Assembly (NCBI RefSeq): GCF_009711715.1
Contig: NZ_VENF01000011.1
Location: 210,594-274,593 of the forward strand
Direction: 5' to 3'
Length of the DNA stretch: 64,000 nucleotides
From: Methylophaga sp.
GTDB lineage: Bacteria > Pseudomonadota > Gammaproteobacteria > Nitrosococcales > Methylophagaceae
The translations under genes and the position numbers were made by a program. The notes below the pieces were generated by a model. It saw only the letters and a list, made by a program, of their open reading frames with translations, had not been told where the DNA came from and did not search any database. Numbering within the stretch: the first letter of the stretch is position 1; each line of letters begins with the position of its first letter. This document shows, in pieces, positions 18,203 through 31,480 of the stretch.

Positions 18203-18770
18203 GACTCACCCCGAACAACAGGCTGTGGAGATAGAACGCAAATAGGGCCCAAATCACAATACCACTCACGGTCACCTGTATGTCCCTTGCCAGGCTACCT
18301 GACGGTCTTGCCACTCCCTCGCGTCTGTCGCGGCGTCGGCACACAGCAAAATCGATGACTGCCCATATCAGGAAGCTGCCAAATAAAATGAGGTCTGCCA
18401 GACTGCCATTGGCAAGTAGATGGGCCAGGGCCCAGATTTTGACCGCCAGCAACATCGGATGGCCTACTCTGGCTTTGATTCCTGAGCCCGGCCAGTATGT
18501 TGCCACCAGCAGGATAAAAGCGGGCATCATCAGTAATAAGACCAGATGATTGATCCAGGCCGGTAGTGACCATAAAATCACCGGATTCGTTGCTGCCTCA
18601 CTGTAACCCTTAATGATCAGTAACAAGCCTGTCAGCGCGACCAGTGAAAAAGCAGCTTTCCATTTAATCTTACCCCAACGCTGCAGTTGCTGATTTCGCC
18701 AGTCCTCGGCCACAATACGAACCGAGTGACTGCCGAGAAAGATCAGCAGGCCTGTAATCAGTATTTCCAT
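18189..18770 (-). CDS. nnrU: NnrU family membrane protein
   Basis: 193 residues from ATG 18770 (GAGGAAGTTT ahead); a longer frame to 18848 is not supported. MEILITGLLIFLGSHSVRI, the LVGLTGLLLIIKGY-like second helix, GHPMLLAVKIWALAHLLANG and the final helix fit the NnrU family (five to six membrane segments). NnrU was found near nitric-oxide/nitrite reductase genes, and plant Z-ISO carotene isomerase is a haem-containing relative; no nitrogen-oxide genes are nearby here. The 3' end overlaps the 3' end of the sugar dehydrogenase gene by 14 bases on the opposite strand. Confidence 0.85.
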   Translation of the reverse strand: MEILITGLLIFLGSHSVRIVAEDWRNQQLQRWGKIKWKAAFSLVALTGLLLIIKGYSEAATNPVILWSLPAWINHLVLLLMMPAFILLVATYWPGSGIKARVGHPMLLAVKIWALAHLLANGSLADLILFGSFLIWAVIDFAVCRRRDRREGVARPSGSLARDIQVTVSGIVIWALFAFYLHSLLFGVSPMAL

Positions 18771-18924
18771 AAACTTCCTCGCTTTGAAACCGCTTTTGTA
18801 TTGTTTTACAGCATACAGCAGACCATGACAAAAAAGCGCCGGCGTCAACTTTGTGCCGGACTTAAATCATCGTCTGCGCTGGTTTGCACTGAGAACAGTC
18901 TGCGCCAATGTTGACCGACTGAAA

Positions 18925-18952
18925 TTTAAAAGCTGTTCGGACAGCGTATAAT
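18925..18952 (+). promoter_or_regulatory. Probable sigma-70 promoter of the DUF3617 gene
   Basis: TTTAAA (18925-18930), 16 bases, then a perfect TATAAT (18947-18952), 37 bases before the ATG at 18990. Confidence 0.55.
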
Positions 18953-18989
18953 ATCGGCAGTGGTTAACCGATAAAAGGAAATCAACTTT

Positions 18990-19418
18990 ATGCGTCGGAA
19001 TTTTTTTATCGCCGTCAGCCTGAGCACTGCCCTGCTCAGTTCGACAGCCAGCGCAGAGACGCCCAACCTCGTCCCTGGATTATGGGCTTATACCCACACA
19101 ACCCGTATCGAAGGTCCGGTATCGGTCGAACCGCAAACTACCAAAAATCAGCAATGTGTTACCCAGGCTGATCTCGATAAAGGTATCGATGTGCTGGAAA
19201 TCCCTGAGAACTGCAAGCTAACTCGTGTGGATATTGAGCGCGATCGCGCTGATTATGCTGCCCAGTGTGATATGCAGGGTATGCAGAGTCGCTTCAGCGG
19301 TTACGCCACTTTCCATGGTGAACAGATGCAGGGCAAGATGCACAGCGAAATGGATACGCCACTGGGCAAAATGTTGATGAAAATGGACTACAAGGCACAG
19401 CGCATGGGCAATTGCTGA
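18990..19418 (+). CDS. DUF3617 family exported protein
   Basis: 142 residues. A signal peptide of 22 residues ends at ASA before ETPNLVPGLW. The mature part begins with the PGLWAYTHTTRIEG strand, contains two pairs of cysteines (NQQCV, NCKL, AQCDM, GNC at the very end) and methionine-rich turns (MQGKMHSEMDTPLGKMLMKM), which is the DUF3617 pattern. Function unknown; a periplasmic small-molecule or metal-binding role is possible from the Met/Cys content but unproven. It has its own promoter and stands opposite greB. Confidence 0.8.
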   Translation: MRRNFFIAVSLSTALLSSTASAETPNLVPGLWAYTHTTRIEGPVSVEPQTTKNQQCVTQADLDKGIDVLEIPENCKLTRVDIERDRADYAAQCDMQGMQSRFSGYATFHGEQMQGKMHSEMDTPLGKMLMKMDYKAQRMGNC

Positions 19419-19451
19419 TTAACACACAAACTTTATCAGCAACAGACAGAT

Positions 19452-19925
19452 TTATGTGTGATAACGAATTCCGATAATAAAGTATTGTTTTCGACCATCA
19501 GCAATGTGAATCACTACTTCATCATCTACCGTCTTGCCCAGCAGAGCTCGGGCCAACGGTGAGTCGACACTGATATTGCCTTTCTCAAAGTCAATCTCGT
19601 CAGGACCCACAATCCGATAGGTTACTTCCTTGCCTTCATCAGTTTCCAGCGTCACCCGGGCAGCGAAGAAAACCTTGCTCTGATCATCGGGCGCATCATG
19701 GACTACTTTCAGATCCGGCAGTCTTTTCTGTAAATAACGAATCCGCCGATCCAGTTCGCGCAGTTCTTTTTTACGATAAATATATTCGGCATTTTCACTG
19801 CGGTCGCCTTCCGCGGCGGCCGCAGCCAGAGCCTGCACCACTTCACGGCGGCGCTGCCAGCGTTCGCTCAACTCCTGGTTAAGTCGAAACATGCCTTCAG
19901 CGGTAATATATGGGGATGATTTCAT
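19452..19925 (-). CDS. greB: Transcription elongation factor GreB
   Basis: 157 residues, close to the usual size. The N-terminal coiled coil runs to about residue 75 with the tip motif EGDRSENAEYIYRKKELREL containing the acidic residues that reach the RNA polymerase active site, and the C-terminal FKBP-like domain contains VGPDEIDFEKGNISVDSPLA. The EYIYRKK version (instead of EYHAAKE) marks GreB rather than GreA. It rescues backtracked polymerase by stimulating transcript cleavage. 35 bases downstream of the cheW-like gene on the same strand. Confidence 0.95.
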   Translation of the reverse strand: MKSSPYITAEGMFRLNQELSERWQRRREVVQALAAAAAEGDRSENAEYIYRKKELRELDRRIRYLQKRLPDLKVVHDAPDDQSKVFFAARVTLETDEGKEVTYRIVGPDEIDFEKGNISVDSPLARALLGKTVDDEVVIHIADGRKQYFIIGIRYHT

Positions 19926-19960
19926 GCTGTCTCACCGGCACGACAGGCCGGTCAGTCTGG

Positions 19961-20827
19961 TCATAGCTGAACGGCCTGCAGCGCCTCGTTATCTACCAGT
20001 TTATTCACATCAAAAAATAAACAATCGGCCTGTTCTTCGTGGGTATAGACACCAGCGAGCACGTCACCGATTTTTCGAAACTGTGCCAGCGCGCCACGGG
20101 CACTGGACTGAAAATTCGAAGCATCATAACTGATGACATCATTGATTTCATCAATCAGCAAGGCATAGCGTGGTGTTTTGCCATCGTTGGTGACAAACAA
20201 CAGGACCTGACGCATATCACTCTGCACCTGCTCACAGGCACGATGCGTGAGGTTTCTGATTTTCTGCAGTTGCTGGCTCGCCTGTTGCCGGAACAGACCG
20301 GCGAGATTATTCGGATCCTGCCCCTGCGCCTGGCGCGTCGCCATCACCCCGGCTTCGTGTAAGGCATGATGTGGCACACTGATCGCTCTGACCAGTTCCC
20401 TCAGGGTCTCATCACGCGATTCAAACTGCCGCAACCAGAGCGTGCTGGCACATTCCGCAGATTCCAGATCCAAGTTGAATGACTCACTGTTGCGCAGACA
20501 ATCCGCCAGGGTATCGACCCACCGCTGATGTGACTGCAAACGCGTTTTCAGGTCATTGATCAGGGTCTTTTTATTGTCCAGTCCCGAGGGCACATTGAGC
20601 CGATGGGCAAAATCCAGCACCGGCACCACCACACCCTGAAACTTGATAACACCGCAGAATCCCTGTTCTTCCACCGGCAGAGGCTGAATTTTATCCACAT
20701 TCTGATCCAGCATCAGCACATGTTCGACACCCAGTCCGAACAGCATGTCCTGCACGAAAAAGGTAAACAGCTGTTTTTGTTCAGCCAGCTTAGCGCCTTT
20801 GCTCAGTCTTGATGACGGTATCTGCAT
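19961..20827 (-). CDS. CheW-like protein with an inserted CZB zinc-binding domain
   Basis: 288 residues. Residues about 17-80 (QKQLFTFFVQDMLFGLGVEH, GVIKFQGVVVPVLDFAHRL) are the first half of a CheW SH3-like fold and about 205-285 (YALLIDEINDVISYD, LAGVYTHEEQADCLFFDVNKL) the second half. Between them lies a helical insertion with H100-QRW, C126 and H153/H154-AL-H157, the 3His/1Cys pattern of the chemoreceptor zinc-binding (CZB) domain. CZB domains sense zinc or hypochlorous acid in receptors and in the cyclase DgcZ. This would make a zinc- or redox-responsive coupling protein for chemotaxis or a pilus chemosensory pathway. No chemotaxis genes are adjacent. Confidence 0.8.
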   Translation of the reverse strand: MQIPSSRLSKGAKLAEQKQLFTFFVQDMLFGLGVEHVLMLDQNVDKIQPLPVEEQGFCGVIKFQGVVVPVLDFAHRLNVPSGLDNKKTLINDLKTRLQSHQRWVDTLADCLRNSESFNLDLESAECASTLWLRQFESRDETLRELVRAISVPHHALHEAGVMATRQAQGQDPNNLAGLFRQQASQQLQKIRNLTHRACEQVQSDMRQVLLFVTNDGKTPRYALLIDEINDVISYDASNFQSSARGALAQFRKIGDVLAGVYTHEEQADCLFFDVNKLVDNEALQAVQL

Positions 20828-20904
20828 TTTATCTCCCTCAAAGAGGCGGTCCCTTCCCTACAGCCTTATATCGTCACAAGCCGGCAAAGCTTAAGCCAGC
20901 AGGA

Positions 20905-22236
20905 CTATTTATGCAGTACAGCGTTTAGCCGCGCATCATCGATTTTTGCGCCCAGTCTGCCCGCCACAAAACGCATATCCAGCTCGGCATTTTCCAGGCA
21001 ACTGGTGGCACCGGGGGATGGCGTCATATTAAAGACAATGCCCGTGCCCGGATTGATTTTGGCCTCGCCCAGCATCAGTTTGGATGACTTTTTATCAATC
21101 AACTGCGGACGTACACCGCCAAAGCCCTTGGCAAAACTCACATCTTCCAGCTTCAGCGACGGCACAATCTTGCGCGCATCCCGCATAAACAGCCAGCGGC
21201 GCAGACCGGGTACTTCAAACAGGAAGTTTTTAAAGATGTAGTTACGGATATCGCTGACTTTAAACAGATCCCAGAAGACTTTAAACACCCGACGGTCGAG
21301 TTTCAGCACTCGCAAAAACTCGACAAAAGTCTTGCTGTTATAGCGTTCTAGCATCGGCAGCAATAAAGCCGTCGGTCCAAAACGGGTTTTACCTTCCACC
21401 AGTACATCCGGATCACCATGAACAGCGGCAAACGGCAGTTTGTCATTCTGAACCGTATACACCTTGCCCTTCAGCAGTGGCGGTGTGAAATAGAAGCTGC
21501 CAGCCACCGGCAGGCAGGAGTATTCCAGCCCGTAACCCATTTGCTGAGCCAGTAACAGACTGTGACCGCCGGCAGAGACAACTACCGTTCTGGCTTTAAT
21601 CACCTGGTTCTGAGTAACGATTGAGAACAAGCCGTCCTTCTCGATGATATTTTCCACGTGGCTGTTGAGGCACAGCGAAATGCCTTTATCTGTATTTTTG
21701 CTGGCTTCCTGAACAAATCGCTGCGCCAGCTGATGGTAGTCGACGGCAGAATATTCATCGAGCACAGCAAGCGCCACACAGGGTTCATCACGCATTTTGC
21801 CGTCAACCATGATGACATTCGGTTCAATCTCGGCGATCTGCTCTTTTTCCAGCAACTGCATGGTGGTGAAGACGGCTTTGAACTTTTCAAAGCGTTCCCG
21901 CAATTGCTGACATTCTTTTTCGCCAACACCGAGAACCATTTTCGGGTATTTGAAAATGACCTTGTCGTGATCGTCCAGCGTTTCGGCAAAATTCACCACC
22001 ATTTCGGCAGCGGCTTTTACCCTGGCGGCTTTTTCCAGTGTGTAGTTGGTTTCGATATCACCGCAGTGCAAAGTCTGGCTGTTGTTGCGACCATGAGAAT
22101 TCACCTTGGCCACGTCATCGTATTTCTCAACCAGGGCAATATGCTGGATATCCGTGTATTCACTTAAGAGATACAGCAGGGCTGTACCACACACACCACC
22201 ACCGATAATGGCAACATCATGGACTTGTTCTGTCAT
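20905..22236 (-). CDS. mqo: Malate:quinone oxidoreductase, Helicobacter/Campylobacter type
   Basis: 443 residues. The FAD motif VAIIGGGVCGTALLYLLSEY is N-terminal (residues 8-27). NNSQTLHCGDIETNYT, CLPVAGSFYF, KVYTVQNDKLPFAAVHGDPD (residues near 260), RFGPTALLLPMLER and FNMTPSPGATSCL are as I recall them in the shorter Mqo of Helicobacter and Campylobacter, and differ from the ~500-residue enterobacterial enzyme. It oxidises malate to oxaloacetate at the inner face of the membrane with quinone as acceptor. Start has GGGAAAAAAC ahead of the ATG and lies just after a terminator. The substrate is inferred from homology; L-2-hydroxyglutarate oxidase is a less likely alternative. Confidence 0.78.
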   Translation of the reverse strand: MTEQVHDVAIIGGGVCGTALLYLLSEYTDIQHIALVEKYDDVAKVNSHGRNNSQTLHCGDIETNYTLEKAARVKAAAEMVVNFAETLDDHDKVIFKYPKMVLGVGEKECQQLRERFEKFKAVFTTMQLLEKEQIAEIEPNVIMVDGKMRDEPCVALAVLDEYSAVDYHQLAQRFVQEASKNTDKGISLCLNSHVENIIEKDGLFSIVTQNQVIKARTVVVSAGGHSLLLAQQMGYGLEYSCLPVAGSFYFTPPLLKGKVYTVQNDKLPFAAVHGDPDVLVEGKTRFGPTALLLPMLERYNSKTFVEFLRVLKLDRRVFKVFWDLFKVSDIRNYIFKNFLFEVPGLRRWLFMRDARKIVPSLKLEDVSFAKGFGGVRPQLIDKKSSKLMLGEAKINPGTGIVFNMTPSPGATSCLENAELDMRFVAGRLGAKIDDARLNAVLHK

Positions 22237-22247
22237 GTTTTTTCCCG

Positions 22248-22292
22248 ATAAAAACTGCGCCAGATTCTAGCAGAATAGACGCGCTGGCGCAG
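22248..22292 (-). terminator. Rho-independent terminator of the glutamate-rich protein gene
   Basis: Minus strand: CTGCGCCAG (22292-22284), 20-base loop, CTGGCGCAG (22263-22255), then TTTTTAT. A nine-pair GC-rich stem located 25 bases after the stop at 22317 and 12 bases before the mqo start. Confidence 0.75.
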
Positions 22293-22316
22293 CGGGAAAT
22301 CTCTGTTGAAATCAGT

Positions 22317-26047
<3,731 letters not shown>

Positions 26048-26048
<1 letters not shown>

Positions 26049-27874
26049 CAAATCAAATCTCCTGCCGGAACAGCTGAGGCCGTTTGTCTGCGCCACCAGA
26101 TAATACCAACCAGCAGCAAGAACAAAATCACGGCGTTACCAATCAATAATTTCATCGTATCGGACATCGGCTCAGCAGGTGCAACTTCGGGCTCAGGGGC
26201 CGGCGCTACGGTTTGCGTAATCTCAGTTTCCTGCTGTTCCGCTATGTTTTGTTCAGTTTCTGTCGTATTTGCTTCCGGCTCCTGTACCGGAGTCGCAGCT
26301 TCTGCAGGCTCTGGTTGAACCGCCCTATTATCGGTCAGTGTGATGGCTTCAGGCTGTAGAAAAACCTGTCTGCCTTCGGGTGTCGCTCCCCGCAGTTGCA
26401 GAGACAGGGTGTAATCCTGCTCCGGCTCCAGATCAGTCAGCGTCAGTCGCCAGCGATTGTCCGCTATCTTGAGCATTTCATAGGGCCATTCATCACCATC
26501 CTGCTCTCTTAATAAAGCTGTTATCGACAGCGAGTCCGGATTGATGAGCCCGGCATCGGCTTCAACTTCAATACGGTGACTGCGTGAAGGTTGTTCGAGC
26601 TGGGTGGTGTCTATAGAGATCGGGGCAGCGATGACATTAATACTCTGACGGCGCTGGCGTTCAAAGGTCGCGCTTTTCATCGTCACAATAACATCATTAC
26701 GACCGGCCTCGAACCCGGTACCCAGCGAGGCCCGGTATACAGCTTCATCCGGTCGTCTGTTGAGCGGTAGTTCATTAAGTTCAGTCGCTTTTTTTCTGAC
26801 CAATTGACCATCCACCAGATGCAGAAAAGCAGGCCGGCTAATCACTTCGCCTTTCTCTGTTAAGCGGGCTTCAAAATCGAACTGCTCCCCCACCAGCACA
26901 TTGTTGGGTAAGTCACTGGTCCGCAATTGCATATCGGTGACCACCATAACGCGATTATCGGGATCCAGCTCGGCATTGATTTGCCACTGGCCTGGTACGG
27001 GCTGCTCAACTGTAATCAGATCAAAACTGTCTTCATGCAGCCAGCGTATGCGTTCGGATTGCTGTGACTGTTCAAGGGTGGTGCCATCCGGCAACTGCAA
27101 TTTAGTGGCTGCAGAGCCAGGCTGACGAAATGCCAGTACCGTCATTTCCTCAACACTTTTATCGATAGAAAATTGATTATCCGCCAGCGGGACCGTGTCA
27201 CGGTTGGTGGATTGCTCGAACAGATGCAGAAAAATGCGTTGCAGTTCTTCGGCGGAATCTGCCTGCCGGTACCAGCCATCAGTGGCCATCGATAAAGCCT
27301 TGAGCAGTTCGTGATCGGCATTATCCGAGAGAGCGATGGTGTGGACTGTGATTTGGAGGGCTTTTAACCTGGCAACCAGTTTATCGAGAATACGCTGGCG
27401 TGAAGCCTGGGTTGCCGCTTTTCCAGGCTTGAGATCAACAAAACCGTCAGAGAGCAGAATCATACTGCGACGGTAATCGGGATCCGCCTGTTTCTGATTG
27501 GCAGTGGCTTTTTGTAACGCCTGCTCTATATTAGTAAAGAGACCGTGAGAGTGAATCTGGGTAGATTTTTCAATCGCGTTCTGCCGCCATTCATCATTCA
27601 CTTCCCGCCAGGGCACCAGCATGTTGACCATCTGGGCAAAGGTCCAGACACCAGCGCGGGTTTCATCCTCGGGCATCAGTCCCACCAGCATTCGCATGGC
27701 AGGCGCTCTCAGATTATTCGGGTCGTTCTGCTTCATACTGCCGGAGACATCGATCACGACGCGGACATCACTGATCGGTTCGCTGGCTGCTGCAGCCTGA
27801 GTGACTGGCAGCGTGAACAGCAGGAAAAAAGGCAAAGCTAATTTGTAGACTAATGACATCGCATAATCACTCAT
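26048..27874 (-). CDS. von Willebrand factor A domain membrane protein
   Basis: 608 residues from ATG 27874 (602 if the ATG at 27859 is used; neither has a strong ribosome site). An N-terminal signal sequence ends about residue 30 (VTQAAAA). The vWA domain follows, with the MIDAS motif IDVSGSMKQND at 41-51 and LLSDGFVDL near 140-150. Residues about 250-500 look like beta-sandwich modules, then a Pro/Glu/Thr-rich linker and a C-terminal membrane helix (LLIGNAVILFLLLVGIIWW, about 576-594) with a short cytoplasmic tail. So most of the protein lies in the periplasm. Its stop overlaps the start of the glutamate-rich protein. It resembles vWA proteins of unknown function in Vibrio and Shewanella relatives. 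Confidence 0.85.
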
Positions 27875-27968
27875 CTTGTTGAGTCAGTCAGCCCCGCCCT
27901 GGCAGGCGGGACAAATTTCTGACGTTTAACCAGTTTTCCGTGATGTATGCAGGTTTTATGCCGCAGGA

Positions 27969-29156
27969 TTAAATTGCTGCTAAGCCCCGGCTTAGATCTG
28001 CTTTAATATCATCGACTGTTTCCAGACCGACAGAAATACGCAGCATGCCGTCTGTAATGCCTGAAAGCGCCCTGTCTTCCTCGCTCAAGCGACCATGTGT
28101 CGTGGTGGCAGGATGCGTGATCGTGGTTTTGCTATCGCCTAGGTTGGCCGTGATCGACAACCATTCCAACGAATTAATCAACTTCCATGCATCGGCTTTG
28201 CCGCCCTTGATTTCGAACGCAATAATGCCGCCAAAGGCTGTTTGCTGTTTTTTTGCCAGTTCATGTTGCGGGTGGCTGGGCAGTCCGGCATAAAAGACCT
28301 TGCTGACAGCCGGCTGCTGTTCCAGCCACTGAGCCAGTTCCAGCGCAGACGCCGAATGCGCTTTCATCCGCAGGTCCAGTGTTTCCAGCCCTTTGATAAA
28401 GGTCCAGGCATTGAACGGGCTCATGGTCGGCCCGGCAGTGCGCAGGAAGCCATAGATCTGCTCACCGACTAACTCGGCATCACCCACAACGGCACCGCCG
28501 ATACAGCGGCCCTGTCCATCGATATATTTTGTCGCCGAGTGGATAACAATATCCGCGCCCAGTGCCAGTGGCTGTTGCAGGGCAGGTGTGCAGAAACAGT
28601 TATCAACCACCAGCAAACAATGGTTTTCCTTGGCCAGAGCTGATAACGCCGCTAAATCCGCAATTTCATTCAGTGGGTTGGATGGTGTCTCCAGGAACAG
28701 AATTTTGGTTTCCGGTTTGATGGCCTGTTTCCAGTCGTCCAGGTTCGACAGCTTCACGTAGTTCGTGCTGATGCCAAATTTGCTGAGATATTTGTCAAAC
28801 AGCACGCGGGTAGTGCCGAAAATACTCATTGATGAGACGACATGATCGCCCGCCTCCAGCAGCGCCATCATCGTCGACAGAATGGCAGACATACCCGATG
28901 ACGTTGCCACACATGACTCACCACCTTCCAATGCGGCCAGCCGTTCTTCAAAAGTACGCACCGTCGGATTGGTAAAACGCGAGTAGATATTGCCCGGCTC
29001 GTCACCGGCAAAACGTGCCGCAGCCTGCTCTGCACTCTCAAAAGTGAAGCTTGAGGTCGGGAAAATCGGTTCCGACTGTTCGCCTTCAGGCGTTCTGCGG
29101 TGGCCAACACGCACCGCACGCGTTGCGAAACCTTTATCTTTAAATTCTTCTGTCAT
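27969..29156 (-). CDS. metZ: O-succinylhomoserine sulfhydrylase
   Basis: 395 residues, PLP-dependent Cys/Met metabolism family. The PLP lysine is in HSATKYIDGQGR; NIYSRFTNPTVRTFEERLAA and SSMSIFGTTRVLF are typical of MetZ, and the DGQGRCIGG version after the lysine fits MetZ rather than MetB or MetC. It makes homocysteine directly from O-succinylhomoserine and sulfide. Monocistronic, divergent from the B12-controlled btuB; no methionine-synthase gene is in the window. Assignment to MetZ over cystathionine gamma-synthase rests on pattern recall. Confidence 0.88.
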   Translation of the reverse strand: MTEEFKDKGFATRAVRVGHRRTPEGEQSEPIFPTSSFTFESAEQAAARFAGDEPGNIYSRFTNPTVRTFEERLAALEGGESCVATSSGMSAILSTMMALLEAGDHVVSSMSIFGTTRVLFDKYLSKFGISTNYVKLSNLDDWKQAIKPETKILFLETPSNPLNEIADLAALSALAKENHCLLVVDNCFCTPALQQPLALGADIVIHSATKYIDGQGRCIGGAVVGDAELVGEQIYGFLRTAGPTMSPFNAWTFIKGLETLDLRMKAHSASALELAQWLEQQPAVSKVFYAGLPSHPQHELAKKQQTAFGGIIAFEIKGGKADAWKLINSLEWLSITANLGDSKTTITHPATTTHGRLSEEDRALSGITDGMLRISVGLETVDDIKADLSRGLAAI

Positions 29157-29274
29157 CTGGAAGCAAATATCCGGGTAAATTGTTCAATTTTAAAGGCTAT
29201 GGCCGCCTGTGACCAGCTTCCCGTATCTTGACGCAAAATTGACATCCACCAAGCCCGGGATTAGAGTTTGCGAC

Positions 29275-29452
29275 TCTGATTCGGGTGCCTGCAGATAAAA
29301 CTGCAGGATAATCGGGAAATTGGTAAGCCTTTGGCAATTCCAATACTGCCCCCGCAACGGTATTCAAGTTTCAGACAATCAATATGCCACTGTGCTCGCA
29401 TGGGAAGGCGATTGTTTTTTTAGCTTGTAAGTCCGGAGACCGGCCTGTGTCA
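29275..29452 (+). promoter_or_regulatory. Cobalamin riboswitch upstream of btuB
   Basis: The conserved core is visible in order: GGGTGCCTGCAGATAAAACT (start of P3 region), ATCGGGAAATTGGT, CCAATACTGCCCCCGCAACG (the B12-box-like core at 29340-29359), GCCACTG near 29386, GGGAAGGCG (29402-29410) and AAGTCCGGAGACCGGCCTG (29429-29447, P1-closing side). It lies 140 bases before the btuB start. Known riboswitches of this class repress translation or transcription of B12 uptake genes when adenosylcobalamin is plentiful; a GC-rich stem at 29450-29500 may sequester the expression platform. Confidence 0.93.
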
Positions 29453-29591
29453 GCGGGATTTAATTCCCAACTCTCGCGTCGCGGTGGGCGATGTGGCGAA
29501 TCTCAATCGGCTCTGCCGAACTTCGTCACGCCTGCAGCGGATAGGACTCATCAGCAGTATCGGGTGGATACTGTCAATTACAGGCGTCATC

Positions 29592-31424
29592 ATGTTATTC
29601 AAAAAAACCTTTCTCTCAAAAGCTGTCAGCACCTCTTTGCTGACGCTACTATCCATGCCTGCTCATGCCGAGCCGGAAAAGCTAGAGCAGATCGTTGTCA
29701 CTGATACCCGAACAGATACATCTGTATCTGATACGCTCAGTTCGATTTCCGTTGTTACAAGAGAAGACATTGAACGCTATGATTACCGAACTATTGCCGA
29801 AGCGCTCAATAGCCTTCCAGGCGTGGTCATTGGTAATTCAGGTGGACTGGGTAAACAAACTTCTCTTTTTATCAGAGGTACAGAATCCAACCATACTCAA
29901 ATTCTGTTAAATGGTGCCAAGCTGGCTACCAATGAGTTTGGTGCACCACAAATTGAACACATTCCAATTCAGTCAATAGAGCGAATTGAGTTGGTCAGAG
30001 GTCCACAGTCAAGTCTTTACGGTTCATCCTCCATAGGCGGAACGATACAAATTTTTACCCGAGACAAACAAAGTGGATTTCAACCCCGCTTGTCCATTGC
30101 CGCGGGCTCACACAATACCAAGGAAACGAATATCGGTTTCAGCGCTGGTAATGAGCTAGCCTGGTTTAATTTTGACGCCGGCCACCTTGATTCAGACGGT
30201 TTTGACAGTTGTGATGGTCGCAGTGCCACACTTGGCATTGGTTGCTTTGCAGATGAACCTGACAACGACGGTTACAGAAACAAAAATTATTCACTAAGGG
30301 CTGGTACACAGTTAGGCTCCCGACTTAATCTGGAAGCTTTCAAACTCTACAGCAGTGGCAGAACACATTATGATGGCTTCTACAATGAAACATTATTTGA
30401 GCAGTACACGACCGGACTCACCGCCAAAGCCGACCTTACCGATATTTGGAAACTGACCTCTTCAGTCAGCAAGAGCATTTTCGACAGCCGTAATTTTGGC
30501 GCCGACACAAATCGTTTTGAAAATAAGAAAAATACATTTTCTATTCAAAGTGATGTTTCCATTAAAGATAATCATATCTTCACATTGGGCTATGACTACG
30601 AAGACGATAAAGTCGAAGCCTTAAGCGGTTATGATGAGGCGGAAAGAGAAAACAATGCCTACTTCGCACAACTTCAAGGTCGGTTTGGCGATCATGACTA
30701 CAGGTTCTCTATCCGGGAAGATGACAACGAACAATACGGTAGTGATACATCTGTAAATGCAGCCTGGGGATATCAGTTCACAGCCAATACACGTGCCTAC
30801 ATCAATTATGGTGAAGCATTTTCGGCACCGAGTTTCGTTGACGTGTTTAGCCCTTTTGGCGCAAATCCAGATCTTGAACCGGAAGAATCTGAGAGTATAG
30901 AGGTTGGTATCGCTGGCAACGTGACAAATGTCGACTGGACTGTTGCAGCCTTTCGTACCAGGGTGGATAACCTGATTATTCTTGATGATTTCTTTGTACC
31001 CCAAAATATTTCTGAAGCTATGATAAAAGGGGTCGAATTCACTGCCAGTACAGTGTTGTTTGGCGTTAATCTGAATGGTCAGTTCTCTCTGCTCGATCCA
31101 GAAAACAAGGCAGACAATGAGAATCGGGGAAATGTACTGCCACGACGTGCTGAACAAACGCTTACAATCAATGCATTTAAACAGTTCGGTCAATACAGCC
31201 TTGGAACTAAACTTTATGTGTCTGGCAGACGTTTTGATGATGCCGCTAACGAGCGTCGCTTAAGTAGTTTCACAACGCTGGATATTGTCGGTGGTTATCA
31301 GATTGCCCCTTCAACCAGCCTGAAGCTGAAAGTTGCAAATTTATTCGACGAGCAGTATGAAACTGTGGCTGGTTTTAACAGCGATAGCACCAATGTCATG
31401 CTGTCATTGCATTATTCTCCTTAA
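29592..31424 (+). CDS. btuB: TonB-dependent vitamin B12 receptor
   Basis: 610 residues from ATG 29592; the frame is open upstream to 29484 but that part lies in the riboswitch tail. A signal peptide ends at AHA (about residue 23), then the TonB box EQIVVTDTR, the plug domain (EALNSLPGVVIGNSGGLGKQ, GPQSSLYGSSSIGG) and a 22-strand barrel finishing in LSLHYSP, whose aromatic-rich end fits outer-membrane targeting. It imports cobalamin. The gene is noticeably richer in A+T than its neighbours (for example around 30500-30600), suggesting different ancestry. Riboswitch control supports corrinoid as substrate. Confidence 0.92.
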   Translation: MLFKKTFLSKAVSTSLLTLLSMPAHAEPEKLEQIVVTDTRTDTSVSDTLSSISVVTREDIERYDYRTIAEALNSLPGVVIGNSGGLGKQTSLFIRGTESNHTQILLNGAKLATNEFGAPQIEHIPIQSIERIELVRGPQSSLYGSSSIGGTIQIFTRDKQSGFQPRLSIAAGSHNTKETNIGFSAGNELAWFNFDAGHLDSDGFDSCDGRSATLGIGCFADEPDNDGYRNKNYSLRAGTQLGSRLNLEAFKLYSSGRTHYDGFYNETLFEQYTTGLTAKADLTDIWKLTSSVSKSIFDSRNFGADTNRFENKKNTFSIQSDVSIKDNHIFTLGYDYEDDKVEALSGYDEAERENNAYFAQLQGRFGDHDYRFSIREDDNEQYGSDTSVNAAWGYQFTANTRAYINYGEAFSAPSFVDVFSPFGANPDLEPEESESIEVGIAGNVTNVDWTVAAFRTRVDNLIILDDFFVPQNISEAMIKGVEFTASTVLFGVNLNGQFSLLDPENKADNENRGNVLPRRAEQTLTINAFKQFGQYSLGTKLYVSGRRFDDAANERRLSSFTTLDIVGGYQIAPSTSLKLKVANLFDEQYETVAGFNSDSTNVMLSLHYSP

Positions 31425-31436
31425 AATAACGCGTAT

Positions 31437-31462
31437 AAGTGGGCCAGAATTCTGGCCCACTT
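31437..31462. terminator. Perfect 26-base palindrome between btuB and cobO
   Basis: AAGTGGGCCAGAATTCTGGC followed by CCACTT is a perfect palindrome starting 13 bases after the btuB stop and ending 18 bases before the cobO start. It can form a 13-pair or small-loop hairpin; there is no T-tract, so it may reduce read-through or protect the btuB transcript end. Confidence 0.5.
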
Positions 31463-31480
31463 CCCGATTATGGATAAAAA

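Noticed and set aside
27885..27925. Hairpin CCCGCC/GGCGGG between metZ and the vWA gene
   Set aside because: Short stem without a T-tract on either strand; too weak to call a terminator.
29484..29591. N-terminal extension of BtuB
   Set aside because: It lies in the tail of the riboswitch and would precede the signal peptide.
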